64,000 bases of DNA from Simplicispira hankyongi (lineage in GTDB: Bacteria > Pseudomonadota > Gammaproteobacteria > Burkholderiales > Burkholderiaceae_C). The DNA lies in assembly GCF_003570885.1 (NCBI RefSeq), contig NZ_QXJC01000005.1, positions 124,001 to 188,000 of the forward strand. The letters are read 5' to 3'. The translations under genes were made by a program, and so were the position numbers. Below the pieces are notes generated by a model. The model ran no database searches. It had not been told where the DNA came from and saw only the letters and a list, made by a program, of their open reading frames with translations. This document shows, piece after piece, positions 8,451 to 15,159 of this stretch (position 1 is its first letter; each line of letters opens with the position of its first letter).

Positions 8451-9051
8451 TGCTCAGGCTCTCCAGCGCAAACAGCGGCACCTCGGCCTCGCGGCTCAGC
8501 CAAAGGCCGCCGCCCAAGGCGGTATAGCCGCTCTCCAGCCCGCGCCGGTAGAGCGCGGCGCGGTGGCGGAACATGCGCGGGTCGGTCAGGTCCTCGTCCA
8601 GAATGCCCTGCTCCCAGTCCTCGCGCGCGACGGCTTCGAGGTACAGCGCGCCGTGCGAGAGCTGGCCCAGGGTGTGCAGGGCGCGCTTCAAATCGGGTGC
8701 GTCCAGATAGGGCAGCACGCCCTGGCAGACCACCAGGTCGTACGGCGCGCTGGCGCGGTAGTCGACCACCGAGCCGCGCTCCCAGCCAAAGCGCTCGCAC
8801 AGGTAGGGGCTGAATTCGACGCCGTGGTATGCCGCGTGCGGAAAGTGCCGCGCCACCACGTCACGCCACAGGCCAATGCCGCAGCCCATGTCCAGCACCC
8901 GGTGCACCGGCACGCGCAGGTACTGCAGGTAGCTGCAGACGAAAGCACCCAGGCGCTCGACGTGGCCGGGGTCGACGACGCTGGTTTTCTTGTCGAAATA
9001 GAAGCGCTGGTAATACGCTTCGTCGAACACCCCGGCTTGGGCAGATTTCAC
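8443..9051 (-). CDS. Class I SAM-dependent methyltransferase
   Basis: 202 aa from a GTG start that overlaps the previous stop (GTGA). Motif I is LDMGCGIGLWRDVV (residues ~50-63) followed by the acidic strand YHGVEFSPYLCERFGW and the motif IV-like YDLVVCQGVLPYL. The substrate is unknown. Position between a VOC protein and TapT is conserved only as seen here and does not define its role; tRNA or small-molecule targets are both possible. Confidence 0.85.
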   Translation of the reverse strand: MKSAQAGVFDEAYYQRFYFDKKTSVVDPGHVERLGAFVCSYLQYLRVPVHRVLDMGCGIGLWRDVVARHFPHAAYHGVEFSPYLCERFGWERGSVVDYRASAPYDLVVCQGVLPYLDAPDLKRALHTLGQLSHGALYLEAVAREDWEQGILDEDLTDPRMFRHRAALYRRGLESGYTALGGGLWLSREAEVPLFALESLSSG

Positions 9052-9470
9052 GTGCGCGCGGCGCCGGCGCCGGCTTCGGGTTTGGGCGGGCGGTGCAGCG
9101 CGCAGAGCTTGTTGCCGTCGGGGTCCCGCAGGTAGGCCAGATACATCTGCCCTACCGCGCCATTGCGCATCCCTGGCGGGTCTTCGCAGGTGGTGCCGCC
9201 GTTGGCCAGGCCGGCCGCATGAAAGGCATCGGCCTGCTCGGGCGACGCCATGGTAAAGCCGATGGTGCTGCCGTTGCCATGGCATGCGGGTTCGCCGTTG
9301 ATGGGCGTGGTGATGCCAAAGCTGCCGGTGGGGCTGCGGTAGAAGTAGCGGCCCACGACCCCGTTGTGGTTGTAAATGCCGGGCCCAATGCCGATGGCGC
9401 CCAACACCGCGTCGTAGAACCGCTTGGACGCTTCGAGATCGCTCACACCCACCATCACATGACTGAACAT
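9048..9470 (-). CDS. VOC-family glyoxalase-like protein
   Basis: 140 aa. Reads MFSHVMVGVSDLEASKRFYD ... AVLGAIGI, the N-terminal VOC half, and VGQMYLAYLRDPDGNKLCAL, the C-terminal metal-ligand half. Start at 9470 chosen because it begins exactly at the conserved beta strand. First gene of the three-gene coupled operon with the methyltransferase and tapT. Confidence 0.88.
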   Translation of the reverse strand: MFSHVMVGVSDLEASKRFYDAVLGAIGIGPGIYNHNGVVGRYFYRSPTGSFGITTPINGEPACHGNGSTIGFTMASPEQADAFHAAGLANGGTTCEDPPGMRNGAVGQMYLAYLRDPDGNKLCALHRPPKPEAGAGAART

Positions 9471-9612
9471 CGTTGTCTCCGATTGCCCCCGCACAGGGGG
9501 GTTGATTAAAAAACGCCGTTGCCGACACCAGCCATGGCTGGCTTGCGGCGCGCCCGGGGATCGTAAACAGGTTCGCGGCAGCGTGCAGGGCGGCGTATTT
9601 ATTATTGAAATA

Positions 9613-9649
9613 GGCCGTTAGCGCAGGTGCAGATTACGGAGCCAGCTAT
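9613..9649 (+). repeat. Dispersed palindromic repeat, degenerate copy 3
   Basis: GGCCGTTAGCGCAGGTGCAG then ATTACGGAGCCAGCTAT. The ends (GGCC, AGCTAT) and the left core TAGCGC are kept but the right core is lost, so this copy no longer forms a strong hairpin. The surrounding 208-base gap holds no gene. Confidence 0.5.
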
Positions 9650-9678
9650 CAATACAGAAGCAAGAGCCGAGAACTGCT

Positions 9679-10569
9679 TTACCCCGCCGCCGTCGCCATG
9701 CGCAGCCGGCGTGCCGCGTATTCGTCCCGGGCGTCGTCGATCTCGCGCAGCACGGCCTGCATGTCCACATTGGCGTGGCTGCGCTCGTAGCGGCCGGTCA
9801 GGGGCGTCTCGTTGCCGAGCATGCCGCTTTGGTACAGGCCCCAGATTTCAGCGCCGTACTCGGTTGCCAGCAGCGCCGGCGCGAACTGGCCAAAGAAGTT
9901 GCGCAGGTTGGCCACATCGCGCAGCAGCATGCGCTGGGCGTGGTGGTTGCCGGCGGCGTCCACCGCCTGCGGCAGGTCGATGATGACGGGGAAGTCCACG
10001 CCCTCAGCGGTACCTTCCACTGCCCCATGGGCCAGCAGGATGTTGAACTCCGACAAGTCCCCATGCACCACCCCCGCGCACAGCATGCGCACCACCTCGG
10101 CAATCAGCGCGCTATGGTGCTGCAAGGCCTGCTCGGGGGTGAACGACACATCGTTCAGGCGCGGCGCGGCGTCGCCGTGGGCGTCGGTCACCAGCTCCAT
10201 CAGCAGCACGCCATCGTGAAAGTTGTAGGGCTGCGGCACGCGCACGCCCGCCGCAGCCAGGCGGTACAGCGCGTCGACCTCGGCGTTTTGCCAGGCGGCC
10301 TCTTGCTCTTGCCGGCCAAACTTGCTGCCTTTTGCCATCGCGCGGCCAGTGCGCGAGTTCTTGGTTCTGCGGTTCTCGGTGTAGTCCACTGCTTGGCGAA
10401 AGCTCCGGTGGGTGGCCTCTTTGTAGATCTTGGCGCAGAGGGTTTGCTCGCCATGGCGCACCACAAACACCATGGCCTCCTTGCCGCTCATGAGCTGGCG
10501 CACCACGGTGTCGATCAGGCCTTCGTCGATGAGGGATTGGAGTCGGGGGGGTGCTTTCATTCGGGCCAT
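9679..10569 (-). CDS. RIO-type serine protein kinase
   Basis: 296 aa. RIO kinase landmarks: SGKEAMVFVV (flexible P-loop substitute), the ATP lysine in LCAKIYKEAT, the catalytic loop VHGDLSEFNILL and the metal-binding IIDLPQAVD. It lacks the substrate-binding subdomains of classical eukaryotic kinases, as usual for RIO. Bacterial RIO kinases of this type are common in proteobacteria but their substrates are little known. Two starts are possible, 10569 (MARMK) and 10560 (MKAPP); neither has a clear ribosome site. Confidence 0.88.
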   Translation of the reverse strand: MARMKAPPRLQSLIDEGLIDTVVRQLMSGKEAMVFVVRHGEQTLCAKIYKEATHRSFRQAVDYTENRRTKNSRTGRAMAKGSKFGRQEQEAAWQNAEVDALYRLAAAGVRVPQPYNFHDGVLLMELVTDAHGDAAPRLNDVSFTPEQALQHHSALIAEVVRMLCAGVVHGDLSEFNILLAHGAVEGTAEGVDFPVIIDLPQAVDAAGNHHAQRMLLRDVANLRNFFGQFAPALLATEYGAEIWGLYQSGMLGNETPLTGRYERSHANVDMQAVLREIDDARDEYAARRLRMATAAG

Positions 10570-10685
10570 TGTGCGCGATACAAGCGCATGGGGCTTGCAG
10601 GCGGGTGGGGGCAGGCACCGATGGGATCGGACGCCAAGAGGTGTGGATGTTGCCGTGGAGGCAGAGAAGAAAAACTACCAAAACC

Positions 10686-10721
10686 ATAGCTGCTAACGCT
10701 TTATGGATAAGCGCTAGCACC
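10686..10721 (-). repeat. Dispersed palindromic repeat, copy 4 (reverse orientation)
   Basis: ATAGCTGCTAACGCTTTATG then GATAAGCGCTAGCACC on the plus strand; one of two copies in the opposite orientation. It lies between the RIO kinase start and the hom 3' end. Confidence 0.8.
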
Positions 10722-10753
10722 TGTTTTGGTCACAATTTTCTGCTCTGCGCGGC

Positions 10754-12142
10754 TCAGCCCTCCAGCATCTCCGCCCGCAGCGCCACCACCGGGCCTGCCA
10801 CGGCGGGGTGGGCCGCCAGTGCCTGCACGGCGAGGTCCACCGTAGCCTGGGCCGCCGCCCCGGTCAGCACCAGCACCTGGGGGGGCGTTCCGGGTGGCAA
10901 GGCTTGGTCGCGGGCCAGTTGCACCTGCAACACCGGCACCTGCTGCGTGGCCAGCCAGGCGCCTACGGCGTCGATCTGCTGGGCGCTGTGCACGGGCACA
11001 CGCAGGTAATGGCGGGTGTGCACGGCGGCGCGTGGCAGCACCGCCAGGGCGCTGTCCACCGCGTGGGCATGAAAGCCCAAATGCGGCACGCGCTGGGCCG
11101 CAGGGGTGCCGCCCAGCCGCGCCACGTCCACCAGGTCGGCAATCACAGCCGATGCGGTGGGCTCGGAGCCCGCGCCCGCGCCGTAGTACATCGTCACGCC
11201 CGAGGCGTCGCCCTTGACCATGATGCCGTTCATCGAGCCGTTGACCTGCGCCATCAGGTGCGTGGCGGGCACCAGCGCGGGCTGCACGCGCAGCTCGATA
11301 CCCGGCACGCCGTGGTCCTCGCGGCGCCTGGCCACGCCCAGCAGCTTGATGCGAAAGCCCAGTTGCTCGGCGCAGGCCACATCCAGCCCCTGCAGGCGGG
11401 TGATGCCCTCCACCTGCGCATCGGCAAAACGCACCGGCATGCCAAACGCATTGGCCGCCAGCAGCGCCATCTTGTGCGCGGCGTCCACGCCCTCGATGTC
11501 GAAGGTGGGGTCGGCTTCGGCGTAGCCCAGCGCCTGCGCCTGCTGCAGCGCCTCTGCAAAACCCAGGCCCTCATCACGCATCTTGCTCAGGATGAAATTG
11601 GTGGTGCCGTTGACGATGCCCGCCACCCATTCGATGCGGTTGGCCGTGAGGCCCTCGCGCAGCGCCTTGACGATGGGGATGCTCACCGCCACCGCGCCCT
11701 CGTAGGCCACGGCCACGCCGTGTTGGCGGGCGGCGGCAAAGATCTCGCTGCCGTGCACCGCCAGCAGCGCCTTGTTGGCTGTGACCACATGTTTGCCCGC
11801 CGCGATGGCCGCCAGCACCCATCCGCGCGCGGGGCCCGTGCCACCGGCCACTTCCACCACCACCTCCACGTCGGGGTGCGTGGCCACCTGCATCGGGTCG
11901 TTCGTCAGCGCCACATCGGTGCCCACAACCCCCACGGCGCGCGCCAGATTGCGCGCGGCCACCACCACCACTTCAATGCCGCGCCCGGCGCGCCCGGCAA
12001 TCAGCGCCTGGTTGCGCGCCAGCACCCGGAAGGTGCCTGCGCCCACGGTGCCCATGCCAATCATGCCCACGCGCAGGGGGCGCATGGCGCCGACGGAAGG
12101 ACGGGGCTGGGGCTCTAGGGACTGGACGGGATCGCGGAACAT
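10754..12142 (-). CDS. hom: Homoserine dehydrogenase
   Basis: 462 aa. NAD(P)-dependent reduction of aspartate semialdehyde to homoserine, the branch point to Thr, Ile and Met. The nucleotide-binding loop is VGMIGMGTVGAGTFRVL (residues ~33-49); the catalytic region has KHVVTANKALLA and YAEADPTFDIEGVDAAHK, the family signature. The C-terminal ~100 residues fit an ACT regulatory domain (threonine feedback). Start at 12142 has AGGAG 6 bases upstream; the first ~28 residues precede the Rossmann fold and look unstructured. No thrB or thrC is adjacent. The upstream leader with Thr/Ile codons and a terminator points to attenuation. Confidence 0.93.
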   Translation of the reverse strand: MFRDPVQSLEPQPRPSVGAMRPLRVGMIGMGTVGAGTFRVLARNQALIAGRAGRGIEVVVVAARNLARAVGVVGTDVALTNDPMQVATHPDVEVVVEVAGGTGPARGWVLAAIAAGKHVVTANKALLAVHGSEIFAAARQHGVAVAYEGAVAVSIPIVKALREGLTANRIEWVAGIVNGTTNFILSKMRDEGLGFAEALQQAQALGYAEADPTFDIEGVDAAHKMALLAANAFGMPVRFADAQVEGITRLQGLDVACAEQLGFRIKLLGVARRREDHGVPGIELRVQPALVPATHLMAQVNGSMNGIMVKGDASGVTMYYGAGAGSEPTASAVIADLVDVARLGGTPAAQRVPHLGFHAHAVDSALAVLPRAAVHTRHYLRVPVHSAQQIDAVGAWLATQQVPVLQVQLARDQALPPGTPPQVLVLTGAAAQATVDLAVQALAAHPAVAGPVVALRAEMLEG

Positions 12143-12171
12143 GGGTATCTCCTGGCAACTAACGAACAAAC

Positions 12172-12200
12172 AAAAAAACCCAGCTGCCAGAGCTGGGTTT
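12172..12200 (-). terminator. Intrinsic terminator in the hom leader (attenuator)
   Basis: On the minus strand AACCCAGCT (12199-12191) and AGCTGGGTT (12185-12177) form a 9-base stem with a 5-base loop, followed by seven T. It ends about 30 bases before the hom start codon, just ahead of its ribosome site, so read-through is needed for hom expression. Confidence 0.85.
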
Positions 12201-12234
12201 CATTCATTCGTCTTGGGGAGAAGAGAGCGATCAC

Positions 12235-12278
12235 CAGGTGGCTGCCGAAACGGCCACCTGCGCGTGCTCAGGTGGCCG
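12235..12278 (-). promoter_or_regulatory. Alternative leader hairpins of the hom attenuator
   Basis: Arm 1 CGGCCACCTG (plus 12269-12278) can pair fully with arm 2 CAGGTGGCCG (12251-12260). Arm 2 can instead pair, over eight bases, with arm 3 GCCACCTG (12235-12242). Arm 1 contains the last Thr codon and the stop of the leader peptide, so ribosome stalling would decide which pair forms, as in classical attenuation. Arm 3 and the terminator stem do not obviously pair, so the coupling to the terminator is unresolved by eye. Confidence 0.6.
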
Positions 12279-12396
12279 CGGGGGTAATGGTGGTAATCAT
12301 TCGTGCACCCATCGCCCGCGAGAATGCGGGCAGCATCATGCACATGCCATGGCTGGCAGCGGCAGGTGCGGTGAAGTGGTGGAAGGTGTACGGCAT
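12268..12396 (-). CDS. Putative Thr/Ile-rich leader peptide of hom
   Basis: A short minus-strand frame ends in MITTITPAAT followed by TGA at 12268, 125 bases upstream of hom. Three Thr and two Ile codons within six residues are what a threonine/isoleucine control peptide needs, like thrL of enteric bacteria, though the sequence is unrelated. The true start is unknown: ATG at 12396 gives 42 aa, and ATGs at 12342, 12309 and 12300 are alternatives; none has a strong ribosome site. The stop lies inside the first arm of the leader hairpin. Confidence 0.6.
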   Translation of the reverse strand: MPYTFHHFTAPAAASHGMCMMLPAFSRAMGARMITTITPAAT

Positions 12397-12433
12397 GAGG
12401 AGGGGCAGTGTACCTGCGGCCCCTGGGGCGCCG

Positions 12434-12643
12434 TCAAGCCTTTGCCTGGGCGAGCGTTGCGCGCGCGCCATGGATGGCGCGTGGCGGGGCGCGCTCTTTG
12501 GCGCCGTTGATGAAGTACACGAACACCTCGCGCGACCGCTTGCCGCTCGTCCAGGCGCGCACGCCCTGGGCCCACGCGGCAATGGCCTCGGGGCTGTAGC
12601 ACGTGTGCGGTGCTTGCCATGGCGGTCCCTGGGTTGCATCCAC
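12434..12643 (-). pseudogene. DUF72-family C-terminal remnant
   Basis: A 69-codon frame contains YSPEAIAAWAQGVRAWTSG and REVFVYFINGAKERAP, the typical C-terminal end of DUF72 (TIM-barrel-like, 'Y-F-x-N-x-A-x-x-A-P') proteins, which are normally about 240-300 aa. The N-terminal three quarters are missing: immediately upstream lies the 3' end of the DUF1993 gene. It is interpreted as a decayed fragment. It lies within the 541-base stretch upstream of hom that also contains the leader region. Confidence 0.55.
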
Positions 12644-12683
12644 GGGAAATCACGGGGCCCGCCATCGCCACGCCTGGCGTGCG

Positions 12684-13193
12684 TCAGTACGCGCCCAGAA
12701 AATCGCGCTTGCCAATCGGCAAACCGTTGTGGCGCAGGATGTCGTAGGCCGTCGTCACATGAAAGAAGAACTGCGGCAAACCATAGTTCACGAGATACGC
12801 CTGCCCAGTGAGCTTTTTCTCTTTCGGCGTGCCGGGGCGCAGGACGATCTCGGCGCCTTCCTTGCCCTCGAACTGCGCGGCCTGAACGCTGTCCAAAAAG
12901 GCCAGGGTCCGCGTCAGCAGCGCATCCAGATCGGCAAAGCTCTTCTCTTGCCCTTCAAACTTCGGCACCTCCACCCCCGCCAGCCGCGCCGAAATACCGC
13001 GCGAAAAATCGGCGGCAATCTGCACCTGCTTGAGCAGCGGAAACATGTCGGGTGCCAGCCGCGCCTGCAAGAACGCATCGGGCTCGATCGACTTGGCCGC
13101 CGCGTATTCGCTCGCCTGCGCAAGAATGGCTTTCAAAGCCGTCAGCATCTGCTTGAAAACGGGAACCGAGTGGGTGTACATGGCAGTGGTCAT
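12684..13193 (-). CDS. DUF1993 domain-containing protein
   Basis: 169 aa. Begins MTTAMYTHSVPVFKQMLTAL and contains ARLAPDMFPLLKQVQIAADF and PQFFFHVTTAYDILRHNG, the three conserved blocks of DUF1993 (a DinB-like helical family with unknown activity). The start at 13193 is preferred over one four codons upstream because family members begin MSISMYQASVPVF-like. Cytosolic, no signal peptide. Followed by the DUF72 remnant. Confidence 0.85.
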   Translation of the reverse strand: MTTAMYTHSVPVFKQMLTALKAILAQASEYAAAKSIEPDAFLQARLAPDMFPLLKQVQIAADFSRGISARLAGVEVPKFEGQEKSFADLDALLTRTLAFLDSVQAAQFEGKEGAEIVLRPGTPKEKKLTGQAYLVNYGLPQFFFHVTTAYDILRHNGLPIGKRDFLGAY

Positions 13194-13502
13194 GGGGTGT
13201 TCCATTGGGTGTTGTGAGGAGGGAGTTCGGCAAGGCGCCGTTAGAGGAATCTTTCATCTGCCTCTAGGCAGGAACTACGCCTCAGATTGTGATCCGTATC
13301 TTTGGAATGCCGCGTGGCGACTTCAAAGCCATGCTCGGCATGAGCGAGCGCCACGGGGCGCACGGGTCACGCGCGGCCTGCCCAAGTCCGACTCGCCACA
13401 AGGCAAGGCGCGCTTTGGCTTGCCGCAGCACGCGCTGCCCTTCATGTTTGCGCCGCTGTGGCCCGAGGCGGAAACTGATTCAGCCAATGTTTGAGGTCAA
13501 AT
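13194..13502. other. Spacer without a recognisable gene
   Basis: About 310 bases between the DUF1993 start and the repeat upstream of the Fic gene. A plus-strand frame around 13380-13490 reads KSDSPQGKARFGLPQHALPF and looks coding-like in composition, but it has no start, no ribosome site and no family I know; it may be the tail of a lost gene. Confidence 0.4.
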
Positions 13503-13540
13503 TGGCCTCTAGCGCAATAAAAATAAGCGCTGGAAGCTAT
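13503..13540 (+). repeat. Dispersed palindromic repeat, copy 5
   Basis: TGGCCTCTAGCGCAATAAAA then ATAAGCGCTGGAAGCTAT. Good match at both ends; left core GCGC, right core AAGCGCT. Confidence 0.85.
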
Positions 13541-13595
13541 CAAAAGTGCAGCAAAATGGGTTTACGCATCCGCATTTGCGCCGTTTTGCGGCGCT

Positions 13596-13620
13596 ATTCA
13601 CCGCACAAAATGCGGTGAAT
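13596..13620. promoter_or_regulatory. Perfect 10+10 palindrome upstream of the Fic gene
   Basis: ATTCACCGCA (13596-13605) and TGCGGTGAAT (13611-13620) with a 5-base spacer, ending 18 bases before the Fic ATG. CATAAT at 13627-13632 is a possible -10 only seven bases before the ATG, so the palindrome would overlap the -35 region and the mRNA could be leaderless. The Fic protein carries a C-terminal winged-helix-like domain, so autoregulation through this site is plausible. Confidence 0.55.
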
Positions 13621-13638
13621 ACTCCGCATAATCGCCGC

Positions 13639-14769
13639 ATGCGCCACCACCGCCCCACCCGCACGCCCCGCTACATCTGGCAGCTGCCCGATTGGCCGCA
13701 CCTGACTTTTGACGCCGCCGCCCTGGCCGCGCCACTGGCGCAGGTGCACCGCGCACAGGGCATGCTGGCGGGGCGCATGGCAGAGCTGGGGCTGGCGCAG
13801 CGCGACCAGGCCACCCTGCAAGTGTTAACGCAAGAAGTCATCACCACCAGCGCCATTGAGGGCGAGCGGCTGGACCTGGACGCCGTGCGCTCTTCCGTGG
13901 CCCGCAAGCTGGGCCTCGACATTGGGGCCCTGGCACCCAGCGACCGGCATGTGGACGGCGTGGTGGACGTGGTGCTGGACGCCACCCGCAACTATGTCCT
14001 GCCCCTCACGCCCGAGCGCCTGTTTGGCTGGCATGCGGCGCTGTTCCCCACCGGCTACAGCGGGCGCATGCGCATCACCGTGGCCGCGTGGCGCACCGAT
14101 GCCAGCGGCCCCATGCAAGTGGTGTCCGGCCCCGTGGGGCGGGAGAAAGTGCACTTTGAAGCCCCGCCCGCCGCCACCCTGCCCGCGCAAACCCAAGCCT
14201 TTTTTGACTGGTTCGAAGCCGCCCCGGTGGGCGACGCCCTCATCAAAGCCGGGCTGACCCACCTGTGGCTGGTTACCCTGCACCCGTTTGACGACGGCAA
14301 TGGCCGCCTGAGCCGCGCCGTGGGCGACATGGCATTGGCCAGAGCGGAGGGAACGCATCAACGCTTCTACAGCTTCAGCGCCCAAATACAGCGCGAGCGC
14401 AAAGACTATTACGACCGGCTGGAAGCCACCCAAAAAGGCCTGCTGGACGTGACCCCGTGGCTGCATTGGTTTCTGGGCTGCCTGCTGCGCGCCGTGCAGG
14501 GCGCAGACGCCACGCTGGCGGGCGTACTGGACAAGGCCCAGTTCTGGCAGCGCTGGGCAGGCACACCCATGAACGCCCGCCAAACCCTGGTGCTGAATCG
14601 CGTGCTGGACGGCATGGAAGGAAAACTGACCAACGCCAAGTGGGCGGCGATGGGCAAATGTTCTGCGGACACGGCGCTGCGCGATATCAACGACTTGCTG
14701 GAGCGAGGCGTGCTGCGCAGGCTGGAGGGCGGGGGGCGGAGCATAGGGTACGAGTTATGTGCCAAATAG
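13639..14769 (+). CDS. Fic family protein with DUF4172 N-terminus and C-terminal winged helix
   Basis: 376 aa. The Fic core is HPFDDGNGRLSR (residues ~214-225), with all residues for nucleotide transfer to a target hydroxyl (AMPylation). The inhibitory helix motif (S/T)xxxE(G/N) occurs upstream as TSAIEGE (residues ~72-78), giving a class II, self-inhibited enzyme. The first ~75 residues (YIWQLPDWPHLTFD) are the DUF4172 domain; the C-terminal ~80 residues (ADTALRDINDLLERGVLRRL) are winged-helix-like. No antitoxin-like gene is adjacent, consistent with built-in inhibition. A palindrome precedes the start. Confidence 0.9.
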   Translation: MRHHRPTRTPRYIWQLPDWPHLTFDAAALAAPLAQVHRAQGMLAGRMAELGLAQRDQATLQVLTQEVITTSAIEGERLDLDAVRSSVARKLGLDIGALAPSDRHVDGVVDVVLDATRNYVLPLTPERLFGWHAALFPTGYSGRMRITVAAWRTDASGPMQVVSGPVGREKVHFEAPPAATLPAQTQAFFDWFEAAPVGDALIKAGLTHLWLVTLHPFDDGNGRLSRAVGDMALARAEGTHQRFYSFSAQIQRERKDYYDRLEATQKGLLDVTPWLHWFLGCLLRAVQGADATLAGVLDKAQFWQRWAGTPMNARQTLVLNRVLDGMEGKLTNAKWAAMGKCSADTALRDINDLLERGVLRRLEGGGRSIGYELCAK

Positions 14770-14770
14770 G

Positions 14771-14805
14771 TCACTAGCGCCTGTGGAATAAGCGCAAGCA
14801 GCTAT
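14771..14805 (+). repeat. Dispersed palindromic repeat, copy 6
   Basis: TCACTAGCGCCTGTGGAATA then AGCGCAAGCAGCTAT, filling the gap between the Fic stop and the YdeI-like start. Confidence 0.8.
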
Positions 14806-14811
14806 CAATAC

Positions 14812-15159
14812 ATGAGCGACACCGCCCACCACACCTTTGAAACGCCAGAACACCTCCACGCATGGCTGCAGGCCAACCACGCCAGCGAGACGGAGCTGTG
14901 GGTGCGCATCTTCAAAAAGGCCACCGGTCAGCCCAGCGTGACGTGGGACGACTGCGTGGTGGCCGCCATCGCCTGGGGCTGGATCGATGGGATACGCAAG
15001 AGCTTGGACGACAGCTCGTTTCTGCAACGCCTCACACCACGCCGCGCGTGCTCTAACTGGTCGCAGAATAATGCGCAACGGGTTTTGATCAATCGTCAAA
15101 TGGCGACCGCTTTGACTCGCGATCGGCCTGCCTGTTGTAATCGTCGGCCAGTTCCCTGA
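14812..15159 (+). pseudogene. YdeI/OmpD-associated family protein, 3'-truncated
   Basis: Reads MSDTAHHTFETPEHLHAWLQ ... WGWIDGIRKSLDDSSFLQRL then TPRRACSNWSQNNAQRVLI, closely following YdeI-family proteins (about 180-200 aa) up to roughly codon 92 (~15088). After that the frame reads through unrelated sequence (RQMATALTRDRPACC) that is antisense to the neighbouring large gene, ending at 116 aa. The family C-terminus is lost. The break coincides with the 3' end of the 1266-codon gene, which marks an insertion or deletion junction. Confidence 0.8.

Noticed and set aside
13380-13494. Coding-like plus-strand frame (KSDSPQGKARFGLPQHALPF)
   Set aside because: No start codon with a ribosome site, no recognised family, and it is too short to assign; noted only in the spacer entry.
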